The position numbers were made by a program, and so were the translations under genes. A DNA stretch of 64,000 nucleotides from Sva-07 sp964651825 (GTDB taxonomy: Bacteria > Actinomycetota > Acidimicrobiia > Acidimicrobiales > Ilumatobacteraceae), in assembly GCA_964651825.1 (NCBI GenBank), contig CAZYWK010000006.1:1-64000 (forward strand), in the 5' to 3' direction. Shown one piece after another: positions 49,778-56,694 of this stretch. The notes under the pieces were generated by a model that was given only the letters and a program-made list of their open reading frames with translations, did no database searches and was not told where the DNA came from. Numbering within the stretch: position 1 is the first letter of the stretch; each line of letters starts with the position of its first letter.

Positions 49778-50803
49778 TCAGGACGCGAACGCGGTGCTGA
49801 ACTCGTCGAGGAACCGGATCTGTCCGTCCATGCCCGGATAGCCGAGACGGTCGAACACGATCACGTTGTCGGCCTTCACCGCCGGCAGTTGCGCCCACAG
49901 CGGACCCGCCGCGATCTCCGCCACGGCGTCGGATTCGCCCTCGACCACGTCGGACTGCAGCAGCATGATCGTCGGGGCATCGAGCAGTCCGAGCTGTTCG
50001 GGCGACAGCCAGACGCGGCCGTTGCTGTCGGGTTGGCCGACGTCGGGGCCGGGGTCGAGCACGCAGCCGGTGGACAGGATCGACGAAGGTATCTCCCACG
50101 GGCCGGCGACGAAGGCGGCCACGTTGGGGCCGGCGTAGATCGCGGCGAGCGACAGGACGCAGTCGTCACCGACGCTCGCCGCGGCGTCATCGATCGCTGC
50201 GTCGAACTCCTCGATGTTGGCCGCGGCCTGTTCCTCGCGGCCGAGCAGTTCGCCGAGTGTGGCCATCTGTTCGCGGTTGCCGAGCCCGTCGGGAACGATC
50301 ACCACGTCACCGATGCCACCGAGCACGTCCTCACCGACCTGGTCGACCCAGAACTGGAGGGCGATGATCGTGTCGGGCTCGAGCGAAGCGAGGTACTCCA
50401 GGCTGAGGGTCGTCATCGGCAGCACCTCGATGCCGGACGTGTCGTAGCCCTCGATCCCCTGGATCCCGGCTTCCTCGACCGTCACCGTGCTGGCGATCGG
50501 CTCGACTCCGAGGGCGAGCACGTCGGACAGCAGGTACTCCTCCGACAACACGACGACGCGGCCGAGGTCGGGACCCGGGTCGGTGATCGCCACGGTCGAG
50601 GCCGGGTCGGCGTCCTCGGTGGGTGACGGCACGGGGGACGGTTCGGTCGTGGGCGGCTCGGTCACCGGCGCGGTGCTGTCGGATGCGTTGTCGTCGCTGC
50701 CTCCGCACGCGGCCACGGCGACCGTGCCGGCGAGCGCAAGTCCCGCCAGGCGGACCGTCCGCCGACGTCCCCGAATCCCCGCTGTGATGATGACCGTACT
50801 CAT
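49778..50803 (-). CDS. Iron-siderophore-type ABC substrate-binding lipoprotein
   Basis: 341 aa, ATG with GGGAG five bases upstream. Lipobox VAVAAC-G near residue 33, followed by an acidic Ser/Pro/Thr linker. Class III (FepB/FhuD) binding fold: GRVVVLSEEYLLSDVLALGVEPIAS, MTTLSLEYLASLEPDTIIA, LGREEQAAANIEEFDAAIDDAAASV and the C-terminal AEIAAGPLWAQLPAVKADNVIVFDRLGYPGMDG. It would capture a ferric siderophore or haem outside the membrane. No permease or ATPase gene is adjacent, so it must use components encoded elsewhere. A possible iron-box-like palindrome precedes it. Confidence 0.88.
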   Translation of the reverse strand: MSTVIITAGIRGRRRTVRLAGLALAGTVAVAACGGSDDNASDSTAPVTEPPTTEPSPVPSPTEDADPASTVAITDPGPDLGRVVVLSEEYLLSDVLALGVEPIASTVTVEEAGIQGIEGYDTSGIEVLPMTTLSLEYLASLEPDTIIALQFWVDQVGEDVLGGIGDVVIVPDGLGNREQMATLGELLGREEQAAANIEEFDAAIDDAAASVGDDCVLSLAAIYAGPNVAAFVAGPWEIPSSILSTGCVLDPGPDVGQPDSNGRVWLSPEQLGLLDAPTIMLLQSDVVEGESDAVAEIAAGPLWAQLPAVKADNVIVFDRLGYPGMDGQIRFLDEFSTAFAS

Positions 50804-50824
50804 AGGGCTCCCACCTCGTGCATG

Positions 50825-50839
50825 TTAGGTAAACCTCAG
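50825..50839. promoter_or_regulatory. Candidate iron-responsive operator
   Basis: TTAGGTAAACCTCAG, with AGGT and ACCT half-sites around a 2-bp centre, lies 21 bp upstream of the siderophore-binding-protein ATG. DtxR/IdeR sites have the same AGGT..ACCT halves but with a longer centre, so assignment is tentative. Confidence 0.35.
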
Positions 50840-50965
50840 AGTCAAGCAGGGCGTCGGCCAATTCCGGCTTCGGGTGTTGGTGCGGTGGGGCATCGTCGGT
50901 ACTCTCCATCGTGCCGATTCCCCCATGTATCCGCCTCCAGCCCATCGGGCAGTGGGAGCACGATC

Positions 50966-51622
50966 ATGGTCACACTCTGTTGGGCCGCCAAGGGCGGCAG
51001 CGGCACCACCGTCGTCACGGCAGCCCTCGCCCTGGGCCATCACGGCCACTCGTTGCTCGTCGATCTCGACGGTGAGCTGGCGAGCGTGCTCGGTCTCCCG
51101 CCGTCGGAGCGCCCCGGTGTCGACGACTGGCTGCACACCCAGGCGCCTGCCGATCAGCTCGGCGAGCTGATCGTTCAGGTCGACGACACCACGAGCCTGC
51201 TCCCGCACCGCGGCGAATCCGGTCCACCGGCCGATCGCCCACCGCCCGAACGACGGCTGGTCGAACTCGCCGACTGGCTGGTCGGCCAACGCGATCATGG
51301 CGTGGCGGTCTACGTCGATGCGGGCACAGCGGCGCCACCGCTCCAGCTCGCCACTGTGGCCGACCAGGTGCTGCTGGTGACACGCCCGTGCTATCTGTCG
51401 CTGCGCCGAGCCAGGTCGTGCACCGTCCGCCCGACCGGCATCGTCCTGGTCGACGAGCCGGGGCGGGCATACCGGCACCGCGACCTCGAGCACGCGCTCG
51501 GGGCACCCATCGTGGCGACCGTCAGCGTCGACCCCGCCGTGGCGCGAGCGGTCGATGCCGGGCTGCTCGCCAGCCGCCTCCCCTCGGTCATCGGACGCGA
51601 GCTCCGGCGGATGGCGTCGTGA
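50966..51622 (+). CDS. CpaE/TadZ-like P-loop protein of the Tad/Flp locus
   Basis: 218 aa; ATG with GGGAG eight bases upstream. ParA/MinD-like deviant Walker A: WAAKGGSGTTVVTAALAL, then LLVDLDGELASVLGL. YVDAGTAAPPLQLATVADQVLLVTRPCYLSLRRA corresponds to the later switch and base-binding motifs. In Tad systems such proteins (CpaE, TadZ, or Rv3660c-like) position the pilus machine. It leads a six-gene locus and overlaps the tadA start (GTGA). Confidence 0.85.
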   Translation: MVTLCWAAKGGSGTTVVTAALALGHHGHSLLVDLDGELASVLGLPPSERPGVDDWLHTQAPADQLGELIVQVDDTTSLLPHRGESGPPADRPPPERRLVELADWLVGQRDHGVAVYVDAGTAAPPLQLATVADQVLLVTRPCYLSLRRARSCTVRPTGIVLVDEPGRAYRHRDLEHALGAPIVATVSVDPAVARAVDAGLLASRLPSVIGRELRRMAS

Positions 51623-52779
51623 CCGGCGCCTCCACCGACCGTGTTCTCGAACTCGACGCCGACGGTCTGGCCGAGGTGTGCCGGCGAGCTGCCCGGTGCG
51701 AGGGCGACGTGGTGACGATCGTCGCCGACGAGGTACGCCGAGCGTTCCCGTTACGGTCGGCACACGACCGGGATCTGCTCGCTCGTCTCGCGGTCGCCCG
51801 GCTGGTCGGGCTCGGCGATCTCGATCCGCTGCTGAACGACCCGACGATCGACGAGGTGCTCGTCAACTCGGGCCGCGAGATCTGGGTCGACCGCGGCGGC
51901 GGGATCCGCCCCGCCGGGCGGCTCGATGGCCAACCGGTCGAGCATCTCGTCGAGCGGATCCTCGCCCCGATCGGGCGGCGCATCGACCGCACGTCGCCGA
52001 TCGTCGATGCCCGCCTCGCCGACGGGTCACGGGTGTGCGCCGTGCTCCCGCCCGTCGCGGTCGACGGCGCGGTGCTGTCGATCCGGCGGTTCCCGAGCGG
52101 CGTGCGTTCGATCGACCAGTTCACCGATCCGGTCGGGGTCGACCTCGTCCGCCAGCTGGTCACTGCCCGCTGCAACGTCGTGGTCTCCGGCGCCACGTCG
52201 TCGGGCAAGACGTCGCTGCTCTCTGCGCTGCTCGCCGAGATGGCGACCGACGAGCGCGTGCTCGTGCTGGAGGACACGTGTGAGCTGGTCGTCGACGGCA
52301 ACCGGGCCGTCCGTCTCGAGGCCCGCCCCGCGCAGGCCGACGGCCCGCCGCCGGTGTCGTTGGCCGATCTCGTGCGCACCGCGTTGCGGTTGCGGCCGGA
52401 CCGCCTCGTGGTCGGTGAGGTCCGCGGCGACGAGGTGGTCGCGTTGGTGCAGGCGATGAACACCGGCCACGACGGCTCGCTGTCGACCTGCCATGCCAAC
52501 GGTCCACTCGACGCGCTCTACCGGCTCGAGACGCTCGTCCTCCAAGCCGCACCCACCTGGCCACTCGCCGCGATCCGCCAGCAGTTGGCCCGTTCGATCG
52601 ACGTGATCATCCATGTGGCTCGCAACGCCGCGACCGGACGCCGCGCGATCGAGTCGATCGGCGAGGTGGTCATCCCGGATCCGGGGACGGAGCACCGGCC
52701 GCAGATCCGGTTGCTGGCCACCGCGAGCGGCGGTGGGCTCGATGTCATCGATCGGCTCGAGCGGCGGCGCGACCGATGA
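51619..52779 (+). CDS. tadA: Tad/Flp pilus assembly ATPase TadA (CpaF)
   Basis: 386 aa, GTG start. Secretion ATPase of the VirB11/PulE superfamily powering Flp pilus assembly. Visible: DEVLVNSGREIWVDRGG N-terminal domain, Walker A GATSSGKTSLLSALL, Asp box VLVLEDTCELVV, Walker B RPDRLVVGEVRGDEVV and the His box MNTGHDGSLSTCHAN. It lacks the long N-terminal extension of some CpaF proteins. Overlaps both neighbours, confirming a tightly coupled operon. Confidence 0.96.
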   Translation: MTGASTDRVLELDADGLAEVCRRAARCEGDVVTIVADEVRRAFPLRSAHDRDLLARLAVARLVGLGDLDPLLNDPTIDEVLVNSGREIWVDRGGGIRPAGRLDGQPVEHLVERILAPIGRRIDRTSPIVDARLADGSRVCAVLPPVAVDGAVLSIRRFPSGVRSIDQFTDPVGVDLVRQLVTARCNVVVSGATSSGKTSLLSALLAEMATDERVLVLEDTCELVVDGNRAVRLEARPAQADGPPPVSLADLVRTALRLRPDRLVVGEVRGDEVVALVQAMNTGHDGSLSTCHANGPLDALYRLETLVLQAAPTWPLAAIRQQLARSIDVIIHVARNAATGRRAIESIGEVVIPDPGTEHRPQIRLLATASGGGLDVIDRLERRRDR

Positions 52780-53486
52780 GTCCCCAGCTGCCGGCGATCC
52801 TGCTGAGTGCCGCGGCCGCGTTGTCGGTCGGGTTGAAGCTGCCGCCGGTGCGAGCACGACGCCTGCCAACCACTCGTCCGACGTCATCGAACCACCCCGC
52901 GGCGCTGAGCGCGCGACGCTTCATCGCACTGCTTCGACGCCGGCGACCCGTCATCACACCCGATGATGTCGCGGCTTGGTGCGACGAGTTGGCCCGCCGC
53001 GTCCGTGCGGGGTCGTCGTTGTCGAGCGCGCTGACCGAGACGATTCCGCCGGATCCGTCGTTGCGCGCCGCCACCGATCCCATCCGCCTCGCGATCGCTC
53101 GCGGCCGGCCGGTCGGCGAAGCCGTGACCGCCGAGGGTTCGACTCCTGCGGTCGGTGCCACGCACCTGTCGACCGCTCGATCGGTCATCGCGGTCGCCGC
53201 AACGCTCGGCGGCTCGGCTGCGGCGCCACTCGACCGGGTGGCGGCGGCGCTGCGGCTCCGAGCCGTCGACGGTCAGGAACGCTCGACGCACAGCGCCCAG
53301 GCCCGGCTGTCGGCGCACGTCATGACCGTCGTTCCGCTCGTCATGCTCGGGGTGCTGGTTGCGGCCGATCCCGATGTGCGCGCCGTCGTCGCCCGTCCGA
53401 TCGGTGCGGGCTGCGTGAGCCTCGGCTTGGTGCTGAACCTGTCCGGTTGGACGTGGATGCGCCGCACGATCGGGCGGTCGCGGTGA
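52776..53486 (+). CDS. tadB: TadB-like pilus inner-membrane protein
   Basis: 236 aa. The N-terminal hydrophobic segment is LPAILLSAAAALSVGLKL; then a cytoplasmic T2SSF-type domain with VAAWCDELARRVRAGSSLSSALTETI and RGRPVGEAV. The C-terminal helices are HVMTVVPLVMLGVLVAADPDVRAVVARPIGAGCVSLGLVLNLSGWTW. It forms the membrane platform with TadC. ATGA overlap with tadA. Confidence 0.88.
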   Translation: MSPQLPAILLSAAAALSVGLKLPPVRARRLPTTRPTSSNHPAALSARRFIALLRRRRPVITPDDVAAWCDELARRVRAGSSLSSALTETIPPDPSLRAATDPIRLAIARGRPVGEAVTAEGSTPAVGATHLSTARSVIAVAATLGGSAAAPLDRVAAALRLRAVDGQERSTHSAQARLSAHVMTVVPLVMLGVLVAADPDVRAVVARPIGAGCVSLGLVLNLSGWTWMRRTIGRSR

Positions 53487-54235
53487 CGCTCCTGGCCGCG
53501 GTGTTCGTCAGTGGGTTCGTGCTGCTGTCGTCGCGAAGCGTCTGCCGCGGAATGCTCGGCCGGCCGGGTGGACGCCTGCGCGATCTGCGCCTGCCCGAGG
53601 TGCCGACGACCCTCAGGTCACGGCGCCGGCTGCCGGCGACGCACCGCGGCCGGATCGTGGTCGCGGTGCTCAGCGGCGTCATCGGTCTGTTCGTCGTCGG
53701 TCCGTTGATCGTGGCCGTCGTCATTGCCGGCTCGATGCTGGTGCACCGGGTCCGGCCACTCACTGCGGCCCGGCGACGCGTCCGCTCGATCGACCGGGTG
53801 CTGCCCGACGCGATCGAGCTGTTCATCCTCACCATCCAGGCCGGGCTGAGCCCCGTGCAGGCGACACGGGAGCTCACCGCCTCGGCGCCGGTCGAGGCGC
53901 GCGATGGCTTCCGCGCCGTGGTCCATCGGCTCGAACGCGGCGAACCGTTCGCGCAGGCCGTCCGGGCGTTGCCGGAACGGCTCGGCCCGGGAATGGTGGC
54001 CTTCGCTGATCTCGTGGGAGGCGCCGATCGACATGGGACCCCGATCGGCCCGGTCCTCGAGTCGCTCGCCAGCGAGGTCCGCGCCGCCCGACGTCGGCTC
54101 GACGAAGCCGACGCACGGCGCTTGCCGATTCGCCTGGCGTTCCCGCTCGTCGTCTGCACGTTGCCGTCGTTCGTGCTCCTCGCGATCGCCCCCGCGGTGA
54201 TCGCCGCGCTCTCGTCACTCAGCCTGTCGTTCTGA
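53483..54235 (+). CDS. tadC: TadC-like pilus inner-membrane protein
   Basis: 250 aa from the GTG at 53483 (overlapping the tadB stop). Hydrophobic helix LLAAVFVSGFVLL, then GRIVVAVLSGVIGLFVVGPLIVAVVIAGSMLVH. The T2SSF domain follows: VLPDAIELFILTIQAGLSPVQATRELTASAP, then RGEPFAQAVRALPERLG, and two C-terminal helices LAFPLVVCTLPSFVLLAIAPAVIAAL. Platform partner of TadB. Confidence 0.9.
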   Translation: MTLLAAVFVSGFVLLSSRSVCRGMLGRPGGRLRDLRLPEVPTTLRSRRRLPATHRGRIVVAVLSGVIGLFVVGPLIVAVVIAGSMLVHRVRPLTAARRRVRSIDRVLPDAIELFILTIQAGLSPVQATRELTASAPVEARDGFRAVVHRLERGEPFAQAVRALPERLGPGMVAFADLVGGADRHGTPIGPVLESLASEVRAARRRLDEADARRLPIRLAFPLVVCTLPSFVLLAIAPAVIAALSSLSLSF

Positions 54236-54303
54236 GCGGCCCTCGATCGTCCGCGATCCCAACCCACCGTCGACCTCCGGCCGACCGAACGAAGGAGCCG
54301 TCC

Positions 54304-54585
54304 ATGGCGCTCGCAGTCCTCACCGCATACGTCCGTGTCCACCTCATCGTGCTCGGCATCGCCGGCCGTCTCGCGACCAGCGTCGACAACCGAACCCGTC
54401 GTCAGCTCACCCGCTCTCGGCTCACCGGCGACCGAGGCCAGGCGACCACCGAGTACGCCCTCGTCCTGCTCGCCGCTGCCCTCGTCGGCCTGCTTGTCGT
54501 GGCGTGGGCGACCGCCGGTGGCGGCGCCGAACGCGTCGCCCGACTGTTCAACAAGGTCATCGACGGCGCCATCGATCGCGTGTGA
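54304..54585 (+). CDS. Flp-type prepilin (DUF4244-like)
   Basis: 93 aa. After a basic N-terminus the sequence DRGQATTEYALVLLAAALVGLLVVAWA has the Flp prepilin form: cleavage after the Gly would put Glu at +5 and Tyr at +6. It ends in a short tail (GGGAERVARLFNKVIDGAIDRV), matching DUF4244 proteins next to tad genes in actinobacteria. It would be the major pilin. No prepilin peptidase gene is present in the window. GGAG is found seven bases before the ATG. Confidence 0.88.
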   Translation: MALAVLTAYVRVHLIVLGIAGRLATSVDNRTRRQLTRSRLTGDRGQATTEYALVLLAAALVGLLVVAWATAGGGAERVARLFNKVIDGAIDRV

Positions 54586-54595
54586 GCGCGCCGCG

Positions 54596-54961
54596 ATGAC
54601 CGGGCGCTCGAACGACTCCGGGCAGGCCGCGGTCGAGCTGGCCCTGGCGATGCCGGTCGTGGTGGTGCTGATGCTGGCGGTGTTGCAGGTCGCGGTCGCA
54701 GTGCGCGACGAGCTCGCCGTCGAGTTGGCCGCCCGCGAGGGCGCCCGCGCGGCTGCGGTGACCACCGACATGTCGGGAGCGGCCGACGCGGCGGCCAGGC
54801 GGGCGGTCGATCTTCCGATCGAGGTCTCCACCTCGCGGCGCGGCGAGCACGTGACCGTCACGGTCACCTACGTGGACCCCACCGATCTGGCCATCATCGG
54901 GGCGTTCATCGGTCCGATCGTGCACACGGCCAGCGTCACGATGATGTTGGAGCCCCCGTGA
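54596..54961 (+). CDS. TadE-like minor pseudopilin
   Basis: 121 aa from the ATG at 54596. SGQAAVELALAMPVVVVLMLAVLQVAVAVRDELAVELAAREGARAAAV is the TadE signature, with a prepilin-like Gly cleavage site and Glu at +5. The tail is beta-rich (HVTVTVTYVDPTDLAII). Minor pilin of the Flp system, last gene of the locus. In M. tuberculosis a TadG-like gene follows; here it does not. Confidence 0.88.
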   Translation: MTGRSNDSGQAAVELALAMPVVVVLMLAVLQVAVAVRDELAVELAAREGARAAAVTTDMSGAADAAARRAVDLPIEVSTSRRGEHVTVTVTYVDPTDLAIIGAFIGPIVHTASVTMMLEPP

Positions 54962-54995
54962 CGCACCGGTTCGGTCGAGGGGCATGCTGTCGGCG

Positions 54996-55373
54996 ATGAC
55001 CGACGCCGACAGCACCTCGCCACCCACCGACGCACCCATCCACCACCTCGCGATGCCCGGCGACTGGGCGGCCGCGTTCGACACCGGCGAGTACCGCATG
55101 TCGACCCGTGGATCGACGATCGATGACGTGGGGTTCATCCACTGCTCCACCCGGGCCCAGGTCGAGACGACCGCGAACCGCTTCTACCGCGACGTCGAAC
55201 AGCTCGTGGTGTTGACGATCGACCCCGCCACGGTGGGCTCACCGATCCGCTACGAACCGCCGGAACCCGGCAGCGACCAGCTGTTCCCCCACATCTATGG
55301 CCCGCTCCCGATCAGCGCCGTCGTCGACGCCACCTTCTGGATCCGCGGCCCGCAACGCTGGTCACTGACCTGA
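54996..55373 (+). CDS. DUF952 family protein
   Basis: 125 aa from the ATG at 54996; an ATG at 54984 is 4 codons longer. Single DUF952 domain: HHLAMPGDWAAAFDTGEYRMSTRGSTIDDVGFIHCSTRAQVETTANRFYRDVEQLVVLTIDPATVGSPIRYEPPEPGSDQLFPHIYGPLPISAV, with the conserved GFIHCST and FPHIYGPL motifs. Function unknown; structurally related to ADP-ribose-binding or transferase-like proteins in the literature. Convergent with rsgA. Confidence 0.88.
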   Translation: MTDADSTSPPTDAPIHHLAMPGDWAAAFDTGEYRMSTRGSTIDDVGFIHCSTRAQVETTANRFYRDVEQLVVLTIDPATVGSPIRYEPPEPGSDQLFPHIYGPLPISAVVDATFWIRGPQRWSLT

Positions 55374-55375
55374 CC

Positions 55376-55408
55376 CCGTTCATCTGGCCCCGTCCCCGAC
55401 GAACGACC
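55376..55408. repeat. GC-rich intergenic repeat (CGGGGACGGGGCCAGA family), inverted copy
   Basis: Between the DUF952 stop and the rsgA stop. The core TCTGGCCCCGTCCCCG (55383-55398) is the exact inverse of 4661-4676. Same family as 48037-48104. Confidence 0.75.
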
Positions 55409-55418
55409 TCCGGGCGCA

Positions 55419-56477
55419 TCATTCGTCGTACTCGCTCTGCTCGGGTGGGCGGGTGCGGCCCCCGGAGCGCTTGTCGGCGAGCTTGTCGCGGGCCCGCTGC
55501 TCCTCCTCCAGCGCCGCCTCCTCCGCGACGAGCCGTTCCAGGCTGGCCAGGCGGACCGGATCGAGCTCGCCGGCGGCGATCGCAGCTTGCACCGCGCAGC
55601 CCGGCTCCTGGCCGTGCTTGCAGTTGCGGAACCGGCAGTGATCCATCAGGTCGAACACGTCCGCGAACGCGCGCTCGATGCCGTTGCCCGACAGCCACAA
55701 GCTCACCGCCCGCACGCCGGGCGTGTCGATCAGCCAACCCTCACCGGGAAGCGGAACGAGCTCGGCAGCGACCGTCGTGTGCCGGCCGCGCTGGTCACCC
55801 TCGCGCACCGCGGAGGTCGCCTGCCGCTCCTTGCCCAGGAGTGCGTTGACGATCGTCGACTTGCCGACGCCGCTCGCGCCGAGGAACGTCAGGGTCCGGT
55901 TGCCCACCGCGTACGCTCCGATCGCGTCGAGCCCTTGACCCGACCGGCCGCTCGCCAGCAGCACCGGCACGCCGAGCGCCACATCGACGAGCGCGGCGCG
56001 GGCCTCGTCCGGATCGTCGACGAGATCGATCTTGGTCAGCACCACCACCGGCTCGGCCCCCGAGTCGTAGGCCAACACGAGCTCGCGTTCGAGGCGTCGC
56101 GGGCTCGGCGGCGAACCGAGCGCGTGCACGAGAAAGACCACATCGATGTTCGCCGCCAGCGTGTGCGACACCGCTTTCATCCCGTCGAACGACGCTCGCC
56201 TCGTGAACGCACTTCGTCGTTCGAGCACGTGCTCCACACGCTCGTCGTCGGCCGACGGCACGATCCAGTCGCCGACTGCCACGTCGGCGCCGATGTTGCG
56301 CAGCCGCAGTGGCTCCGCCACACCCCGCGCCTCGGCCATCGACCGGATCACCGTGCTCCAGCCCCGGTCGAGCCGCGATACCCGCCCCGGCCGTCCCGGC
56401 GAACCGACGGCGCCCCACGCCTCGGCGAAGTCGTCCGCCCATCCCAACGCCGCGGACGGCTCGCTGGACGCGCTCAC
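55419..56477 (-). CDS. rsgA: Ribosome small-subunit-dependent GTPase A
   Basis: 352 aa, GTG start. Circularly permuted GTPase: OB-fold region (NIGADVAVGDWIVPSADDERVEHVLERRSAFTRR), G4 motif VVVLTKIDLVDD, then G1 FLGASGVGKSTIVNALLG and G3 WLIDTPGVRAVSLW. The zinc knuckle FRNCKHGQEPGCAVQAAIAAGELDPVRLASLERL is present. The C-terminus is a charged helix. It acts in late 30S subunit maturation and checks ribosome assembly. Convergent with the DUF952 gene. Confidence 0.95.
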   Translation of the reverse strand: MSASSEPSAALGWADDFAEAWGAVGSPGRPGRVSRLDRGWSTVIRSMAEARGVAEPLRLRNIGADVAVGDWIVPSADDERVEHVLERRSAFTRRASFDGMKAVSHTLAANIDVVFLVHALGSPPSPRRLERELVLAYDSGAEPVVVLTKIDLVDDPDEARAALVDVALGVPVLLASGRSGQGLDAIGAYAVGNRTLTFLGASGVGKSTIVNALLGKERQATSAVREGDQRGRHTTVAAELVPLPGEGWLIDTPGVRAVSLWLSGNGIERAFADVFDLMDHCRFRNCKHGQEPGCAVQAAIAAGELDPVRLASLERLVAEEAALEEEQRARDKLADKRSGGRTRPPEQSEYDE

Positions 56478-56526
56478 TCCGGCGTCACGGGATCATCCAG
56501 CGCCAGAACCATGAACGAACGGTACC

Positions 56527-56575
56527 TGCGATGAGCGAGACCACGAGGTGGCGCGTCTTGGTTTCGCTCATCGCA
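56527..56575. repeat. 49-bp inverted repeat between rsgA and topA
   Basis: TGCGATGAGCGAGACCAC (56527-56544) pairs with TTGGTTTCGCTCATCGCA (56558-56575) over 17-18 positions with a 13-nt loop and a G-U/A-C mismatch. Unlike the other palindromes it lies in a divergent promoter region (rsgA minus, topA plus), about 120 bp before the topA start. Confidence 0.75.
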
Positions 56576-56655
56576 TCGGGGGGCGCCGGGGGTCTGCGGC
56601 GAGTGTGGCGCGGGTGAGAACCGGTGGAACTCGGCGAAGTTCCGGCACACTTCGC

Positions 56656-56685
56656 TTGACAAACCCGCCCCGCGTCCCCTAGCGA
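56656..56685 (+). promoter_or_regulatory. topA promoter
   Basis: TTGACA (56656-56661), an 18-bp spacer, TAGCGA (56680-56685). The ATG at 56695 is 9 nt further, so the transcript is probably leaderless or nearly so. An AAAGG sequence just downstream of the -10 would sit at or before +1. Confidence 0.6.
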
Positions 56686-56694
56686 AAGGCACCG

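Noticed and set aside
46731..49841. Plus-strand open frame of about 1000 codons opposite the acyl-CoA dehydrogenase and ligase genes
   Set aside because: Spans two unrelated minus-strand genes and the repeat gap; composition is antisense-like. The minus-strand genes have full motifs.
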